Made by a program: the position numbers and the translations under genes | Shown: one piece after another, positions 14,855 to 19,740 of the stretch | How positions within the stretch are numbered: the stretch's first letter is position 1 | How the letters are laid out: each line of letters opens with the position of its first letter | From: Entrophospora sp. SA101 | Taxonomy: Eukaryota > Glomeromycota > Glomeromycetes > Entrophosporales > Entrophosporaceae | Assembly: GCA_958430865.1 (NCBI GenBank) | Contig: CAUDNR010004282.1 | Coordinates: forward strand, 1-19,740 | DNA: 19,740 nt | Direction: 5' to 3' | The notes under the pieces: model-generated | Told to the model about the DNA's origin: nothing | The model's database searches: none | The model's input: the letters and a program-made list of their open reading frames with translations, nothing else

Positions 14855-14873
14855 AATAATAATAATAATAATA
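14855..14873. repeat. (AAT)n microsatellite
   Basis: About six AAT units, within a wider zone (14765-14935) of ATT/AAT-rich sequence. Confidence 0.75.
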
Positions 14874-15467
14874 ATGTATTTTCCGTGTGATTTTACGTAT
14901 TAGTATTAGTATATTAATATTAATATTATAATTAGTATGTTTTAATCAAACAAATAAAATGTTTTGTAAGAAAAAAAAAATGTCCATTTTTATTTTTTAC
15001 TTGATAATAAAAGGTCTGTTTTTATTTTTTTATTTGCGACTTTATAATAATATTCCAGAAATATAAAATCTTATTCTCATATCCCGTTTTAATTCCACAT
15101 TTACAAATGTCCCTATATTAATATGGAAAAAATACGGATTGCTTACTCAATTGGTTGCAACTTTTAATAAACTGAACGTTTACGGCGATCACGGAGATAT
15201 AGTGGAAATATTCTGGAATGTCATTATTTACAGGGCTAGAGATAAATAATATAGATTCGATTTGCACTCATTATATGTAACAATTATTTTTATTTCTTCG
15301 GACTTTGCTTTGCGCGTAAAGATATCTAGAGAGGTAAATAACATCAGTTCGGTTATGTGTATTAATTAATTGGCATATTTTCATGTATTTGTATTTAGAA
15401 TAAAAAATATTTATAAAAAAATAGAACTGTATGAAAAAATATACACAAAAAATTATAATAGAGACAG

Positions 15468-16061
15468 TCAGAACCGATATATGATATCACAATCTGTGAT
15501 TAAATAACGTTGATTAATTAAACTAGAATCATCAACTATATTACAATCAACTGTTGTTGTTGTTGTTGGATCGATTGTTGGACAGGTAGGATTTGATTCT
15601 TTGAGCTTTTGATTACTATTAGTATTATTAGTGCTATTTTTTCTTTTGGAGAAATCGACCATAACAAAGTTGGAGGCTCTTCTGACAGTATGGGAATAGT
15701 TATACCCGGGATTTAATTCTTTATGAATTACTCTCGATTCATTTGCTATTTCTACGAATATGCTTCTTTCTTGTGGTGTTGCTTGCTTCCAAAGAAATGA
15801 AGCATAACGCGTCGCATGTTTCATATTTTTGCCCCATGAGTAACCATATAATTTAACTACTTGGTTGAAATTTATTTTATAAACCATGAAACTGTTTAGT
15901 GGCCTGTTAACCTTCTGAGATCCTTTTTTCCTTGAGGATAATGCAATGTCCCTAGCATTTACTAAAGGTTTATAAAATAAATCTCTATTACGACTTAACT
16001 CTTTTTCTAATTCATTAAACGGTAAGGGTTGTTTTTGTGACGATATATTAATTGTTGACAT
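15468..16061 (-). CDS. HMG-box protein, mating-type (MATA_HMG) like
   Basis: A single uninterrupted exon encodes 197 residues. The HMG box lies at about 52-128: it opens with NRPLNSFMVYK (compare RPPNAFILYR of the MATA_HMG group), followed by KNMKHATRYASFLWK and ATPQERSIFVEIANES, and ends in NPGYNYSHTVRR, the usual Pro-x-Tyr-x-Tyr closing segment. The family bends DNA by binding the minor groove and includes sex-determining and other regulators. The N-terminal 50 residues are Lys/Arg-rich at the end; the C-terminal tail is Ser/Asn/Thr-rich with a Thr run (165-170). Fungi of this kind can carry many such genes, so this need not be a mating-type gene, and no homeodomain or other mating-locus partner is visible. 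The ATG at 16061 is the only reasonable start. Confidence 0.86.
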   Translation of the reverse strand: MSTINISSQKQPLPFNELEKELSRNRDLFYKPLVNARDIALSSRKKGSQKVNRPLNSFMVYKINFNQVVKLYGYSWGKNMKHATRYASFLWKQATPQERSIFVEIANESRVIHKELNPGYNYSHTVRRASNFVMVDFSKRKNSTNNTNSNQKLKESNPTCPTIDPTTTTTVDCNIVDDSSLINQRYLITDCDIIYRF

Positions 16062-16680
16062 TTTTTTAAAAGATAAAAAATGATGAAAATATAAAAAGTG
16101 TAACGATTATGTATTTATTCTATTATTTATATATAAAATTTTTTTGAATTTTATTATTATTATATTATTATTATATTATTATTATTATTATTATTATAAA
16201 ATTATTATAATAATTATTATTATTCTTGTTGTTGTTGATGTTGGTTAAGTTTAAGGGAAAAATAATTAAAAAATTTAACATTGGGAAAAAAAAAGGTTAT
16301 ATATATATATATATATTTTATTTTATAAAAACGCAGCAGAAGCTAATTTATGTAGTGCGATGTGACACTACCGAATTTGGACAGCCCTTGATTATTTACA
16401 AAATGTTACAAATTTTAAGTTAAACGTCGCAGTGAGTGAGCGGTGGCACATGCACGAATTTATTTGCAATAATAATAAAACAAAAACAGGACAAAATGAC
16501 AGATTTTTTTCTTCTCAGGAGCAGTAAACATCAATTAACTAAATATTAATATTAATATTAATATTAAATAGCTTGCTTGATAAACCTTTTTTTTTTAAAT
16601 ATATATTGCAAAAAAAAAAAATACAAATGCAGTGGCAAGTAGAAAAGATTGATTTGTTCCATAACATAAATTAATTTTTT
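16062..16680. other. Intergenic region with simple repeats
   Basis: No gene recognised. It holds the ATT-rich microsatellite at 16149-16225, a (TA)n run near 16297-16316, a run of ATTAAT units at 16541-16569 that is its own reverse complement, and A/T homopolymers. A 65-codon plus-strand frame at 16226-16423 is mostly translated simple repeat. Confidence 0.7.
16149..16225. repeat. (ATT)n-rich microsatellite upstream of the HMG gene
   Basis: Interrupted ATT units with a few TATA breaks, followed by CTTGTTGTTGTTG. It starts about 90 bases upstream of the HMG start codon, so it lies in the presumed promoter. Confidence 0.85.
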
Positions 16681-16866
16681 TTACTGCCTTATCCAAATTT
16701 GCAACCCTTCAGTATTAACCTTTTCCAATCTTTTATATTCTTCTAATGCTGCTTTAGAGACCTTTAATTGAGTGGAGTCAAAACTGAGAATATGCAAGTT
16801 TTTTAATGAAGGAGCTTGGCTCATTGCAATGTATATTTGTCCTTCAGAAAATATGTTCTTCATCAA
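16681..16866 (-). pseudogene. C-terminal fragment of a Pif1-type helicase
   Basis: The frame reads FSEGQIYIAMSQAPSLKNLH, then ILSFDSTQLKVSKAALEEYK. This matches the end of Pif1/RecD-like helicases, where motif VI reads GQAYVALSRARSLxGLxIxxFD followed by a K-V-x-P-x-x-x-x-F-Y segment. A stop lies directly upstream in frame, and the helicase motifs I-V are absent. The conserved Arg of motif VI (LSRA) is Gln here (MSQA). Pif1-type helicases occur both as cellular genes and within Helitrons, and many fungi carry numerous copies. This is a dead fragment; the sequence does not show which source it came from. Confidence 0.75.
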
Positions 16867-17206
16867 TATTCAACAATGCAGTTGAGCTTGTTTTATATAT
16901 GGCCCAAATGACCAGCAATTTGATTCAATTTTTTGGCTTCCACTAATTACACTGTCAATGGAAGAGACGGTCTTAATGAAGCACATAGATAAAAAAATGG
17001 GATGATATGGTTTTTTTTTAATTAGTTATTTTTGATTTTTTTTTTTTTAATGAAAGAATATTATTATTATGAATTTGATCAATTAACATTCCTTCATTTT
17101 ATATTCATTTTTATTACTTGAATTTAGAAGGCATTTCTTAAACTAAAGCTTAATTCTATTCTAAGAAATTTATTTTTATAAATTAATTAAAATGTTGAAA
17201 CATTTA
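16867..17206. other. Spacer between helicase fragment and mariner element
   Basis: No gene recognised. The first 130 bases may be decayed upstream helicase sequence, but no motif is readable. The rest is A/T homopolymers and short repeats ending in the TA dinucleotide at 17205-17206 that precedes the mariner terminus. Confidence 0.6.
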
Positions 17207-18470
17207 TGTGGGGTTCAAAAAGTTTTGACACTGCAATTATCTTGATGATCCTCAAATGTTTCCCACTTTGAGAATAATCATTTTATAGCTTGGGTAACAT
17301 CCAATAAGTAATAGAAAATTTGGCACAACTTGATTTGACAATTGTGGAGAAACAATTTTTTCAATATTGCCTATTAACAATAATGGAAAATACTACATGT
17401 GAAAACCAACAATACTACATCTGGGTATGCTGGAAGAATGGTAAAGATGCTACTGATATCCATAGGGAAGTTGGTCACTGCTGAAGGGGACAAGGCACTA
17501 TCCAAACGTACAATTTACCACTGGATTGGGGCATTTGAAGCTGGAAAATTAAGCATTGAAGATGCCCCTCATTCTGGACATCCCCGTGATGCTGTCGCAC
17601 CTTCAAACATTAATATCATTGAAGACCTTATAAATGACTACCCCATATTACAATTGATAATATTCAGCAAGTGGTTCCCATTTCAACTGGAAGCATTGAA
17701 ACCATCTTACATGAAGAAATTTCTGTCAGGAAGGTGTGTGCAAAATGGGTTCCTCACACTCTTACTAATGAAAACAAGCAAAAACGAGTTGAGGTTTCAA
17801 AGCAATTGTTGGGGTACCTTGAAAATGGGTTTCGAAATATTATTACTGGAGATGAAACATGGCTTCATTTTTTTACAGTCTCATCTAAAGATGCCAACAA
17901 GGTTTGGCTAAGCAAAGGAGAAAACCGGCCACAAATTACAAGAACAGCTCAAAATAGCAAAAAACAAATGTTTTGCATTTTCTTTTCAGCTGATGGAGTT
18001 GTGGCAAGCATTGTGGTGGAGAAAAGACAGACAGTCACTGGTAATTACTATGCCAACATAGTTTTACCAAATGGTTTCAAAAAATTCAAAGAAATCAACA
18101 ACAGGAGCACAGTATGTGACATCATGCTGCATCATGACAATGCAGCACCATACAAGGCAAAGGTTGTCACTGAATATCTGCAAAAAGAGCGAGTTGTAAT
18201 GCTTCCCCACCTCCTTACAGTCCTGACCTAGCCCCCTGTGATTTTTTTTTATTCTCTAAAATTAAGAAAAAACTTAGTGGGAAGAGGTTTGAGAGGATTC
18301 AAGACCTTGCGCATGCTGTAAAATTAATAACAGATAACATACCACAAGAAGAGTATTTTAATTGCTTTAAAAATTGGTGTATGGGACTCATCCGGAAAAT
18401 ATAAAAAAATTTTACACATGTCAATTGTAAGTTTAATAATAAAAAAGTGTAAAACTTACATCGGCACTGT
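17207..18470 (+). mobile_element. Mariner element, nearly full length, inactive
   Basis: The left end is TGTGGGGTTCAAAAAGTTTT (17207-17226), which follows a TA and has the usual mariner terminal look. The transposase frame begins about 175 bases in. The right terminus is unclear: AAGTGTAAAACTT (18445-18457) is the best inverted match to the inner part of the left end (AAGTTTTGACACT), but the outer half does not match. The estimated span of about 1.26 kb is normal for mariner. The right boundary is uncertain by tens of bases because repeats begin there. Confidence 0.85.
17383..18404 (+). pseudogene. Mariner transposase (DD34D), broken by frame changes
   Basis: Homology runs through all three frames. 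The ATG at 17383 begins a segment (YYIWVCWKNGKDATDIHREV) resembling the first helix-turn-helix. Near 17480 it shifts to a frame with ALSKRTIYHWIGAFEAGKLS and EDAPHSGHPRD. Near 17645 it shifts back to PISTGSIETILHEEISVRKV, then ITGDETWLHFF (first catalytic Asp) and LHHDNAAPYKA (second Asp). Near 18210 it shifts to PPYSPDLAPCDFFLF (third Asp), ending with TAA at 18402. Once the last shift is allowed for, 34 residues separate the second and third Asp, the DD34D spacing of mariner. The WVPHTL linker motif is present. The cut-and-paste transposase cannot be made in one piece from this copy. Confidence 0.95.
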
Positions 18471-18515
18471 AAGATTTACACAATATTACATCAGCATTGT
18501 GAGATTTATGCAAGT
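18449..18515. repeat. Two-copy short tandem repeat after the mariner element
   Basis: Two copies of about 30 bases, each with a TTACATC-G/A-GCA-C/T-TGT-A/G-AGATTTA core, starting near 18455 and 18485. They adjoin the unclear right end of the mariner element and may have obscured it. Confidence 0.6.
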
Positions 18516-18564
18516 TTATGCTAAATTAATTTCCTGATGTATTTATTAGGTTATTTTACATTCA

Positions 18565-18749
18565 ACACACAGCCTACTCACTGACTTATGGTTGATTCCA
18601 CTATCTTACAGCCTACTTGCCTGGATAGTTCCTTTGTTTGACACACAGCCTACTCGCCGACTTATGGTCAATTATTTTATGTGACACACAACCTACCCAC
18701 TGACTTACTGTCACTATTACTTTTATCTTACAGCCTACTTGCCTGGATA
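18565..18749. repeat. Tandem repeat array built on an ACACACAGCCTACTC unit
   Basis: The unit ACACACAGCCTACTC-x-CTGACTTA starts at 18565, 18641 and 18684 with a few changes. A second sub-repeat, ATCTTACAGCCTACTTGCCT plus GGATA, occurs identically at 18603-18627 and 18725-18749. Copies are therefore composite, and the middle one lacks the second part. The CAGCCTACT core is shared by both sub-repeats, which suggests growth by unequal exchange or slippage. Confidence 0.8.
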
Positions 18750-19433
18750 AAAGATCCCTAGGTTATTTAACTAACTATATCCAAAGGCATCCCCTTGAGA
18801 TGCATCTGAATAATTAAAAGGTTTCCCAACTAATAATTAAAGGTTGGTCAGACCATTAATCATTAGAAGGGCTGGGGGTCACCATACTGGCTTATTAGTT
18901 ACTTACAGTCAAAGACTATTTTATGTATGGTTATATATATTTATTAAGAGTTTATTATGTTATTGTTATCAAGGTAGTTATCAACAATATTAACAATATT
19001 ATCAATGATTACAATGATCCTTTTAACTTGGTCTAAAGCCAAGTGTATTTATACCTCTTGGGGCAGTACAAATAACATGGTGTGTGCTATTCTACCTCCA
19101 ATGATATGCTTATCAACTAATTACTAATTCTAAATAAATATTTGCATCAGATGGGTAGGTTAATAAATATAAATATAGAAATATGAATAGGAATAATTTT
19201 TCATGTGACATTGCGCAATGTGTGGCGCAGTCGTTACAATGATATAGTTGGCTCAGTCTAAAGACCTCCTAAATTTTGGGCAAAATTTAAAAGTATAGAA
19301 GTCACTTCTGTCCTACCTTTTAAAAAAATAGCTCTATTGGTTGATAGAATATGTCTTTAGTTTTAATGTAATAGAAATATTTTCTCAAAAATATCGTTTG
19401 TTGTAGAGTTCTATTCTTTTTTAAAACATGTAT
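18750..19433. other. Intergenic region, nothing recognised
   Basis: No gene or frame of note. It contains a GC-richer stretch around 18845-18895, a small hairpin ACTTGG/CCAAGT at 19027-19045, and A/T-rich DNA. It may be decayed transposon sequence, but no ends were identified. Confidence 0.55.
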
Positions 19434-19740
19434 AGTGCTGGTCACAAGTACACATCCAATAAAAATTGCCTTTCTAAGAAATGATATTCAGCAAAATAGA
19501 AAAAACATTTTGAAAAAATAACATCATCATTTTGTTTATTTTAAGTAAAGCTATCAACTGGCGATTAGATTTTGAACATTGGTCACACAGAGCCTGAGTT
19601 ATATCGGTTTAAAATTTGGGTTAATTTACTATGTTTACTATGTTTGGAAGGCCAATTTGAAACATGAAATTTGTGGCTGAAATTACCATTTTTAGCAAAT
19701 AAAAATTTGATGTCACCAAAAAAAAGATTTCGCGTCACGA
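19434..19740 (+). mobile_element. Left end of a Tc1-type element, cut by the window edge
   Basis: From 19434, after a TA, the sequence AGTGCTGGTCACAAGTACAC begins. It resembles the Tc1 terminal pattern CAGTGCTGG-x-CA-x-AAGTA-x-CA-C/T-CC. About 300 bases of non-coding sequence follow to the window edge. No transposase codons are visible yet. The call rests on the terminal motif alone. Confidence 0.45.

Larger units (their letters stand above)
8697..15467. other. Long gene-poor region with decayed coding fragments and repeats
   Basis: No intact gene was recognised in 6.8 kb. The kinase leader (8697-8880) is A/T tracts, with a CACGTG palindrome just beyond at 8886-8891. Separate entries cover the broken frames (9140-9655), a zinc-ribbon candidate (10020-10305), a hairpin element (11237-11352), diverged triple repeats (13170-13530) and a transposase-like tail (14272-14496). 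At 10600-10490 (minus) there is another protein-like open stretch (FAGPLFNHLKIAVDKNVVA) with a frame change. Plus-strand frames at 12252-12458 and 12555-12884 lack motifs and compete with open minus-strand frames. 15000-15467 shows only A/T-rich sequence. Confidence 0.6.

Noticed and set aside
19020..19100. Hairpin at 19027-19045 as a Helitron 3' end, linked to the Pif1 fragment
   Set aside because: No CTAG-type terminus follows at the usual short distance, no Rep domain was found, and the helicase fragment is on the other side of the mariner element.

Overview
The window is an AT-rich stretch of nuclear DNA from a fungus. The genes have many short introns (about 70-160 bases, GT-AG), the intergenic DNA is full of A/T tracts and simple repeats, and the gene set is fungal: glutathione reductase, a GET2-like membrane protein, an Slt2-type cell-wall-integrity MAP kinase and a mating-type-like HMG-box protein. 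The mix of very high A+T, small introns, HMG-box genes and decayed Tc1/mariner and Pif1-helicase remnants resembles arbuscular mycorrhizal fungi (Glomeromycotina, for example Rhizophagus or relatives). That placement is an inference from style and was not tested by a search.

Left part (1-8.7 kb), gene-dense. A partial unidentified gene runs off the left edge on the minus strand (1-303). It is divergent from a nine-exon glutathione reductase gene (475-2546, +). A 2.2-kb gap with decayed coding-like pieces and a lone Tc1-type terminus follows. Next comes a two-exon GET2-like gene (4784-6249, +), which meets the twelve-exon MAP kinase gene (8696-6360, -) tail to tail with about 110 bases between the stop codons.

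Middle part (8.7-15.5 kb), gene-poor. No intact gene was recognised. It holds several broken coding-like stretches, a candidate zinc-ribbon gene start (10020-10305), a 116-bp hairpin element that looks like a MITE, three diverged copies of a short motif, and a possible transposase tail (14272-14496).

Right part (15.5-19.7 kb), mobile-element-rich. It contains a single-exon HMG-box gene (16061-15468, -), a C-terminal scrap of a Pif1-type helicase, a nearly full-length mariner element whose transposase is broken by three frame changes, tandem repeats directly after it, and a Tc1-type terminus running off the right edge.

The intact genes belong to separate housekeeping or signalling pathways (thiol redox, tail-anchored protein insertion, cell-wall stress signalling, transcription). 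Nothing in the layout shows that they act as one system. I found no convincing undescribed system. The most checkable oddities are an out-of-frame splice junction in glutathione reductase, a last intron in GET2 whose retention would remove the third membrane segment, and the hairpin element.
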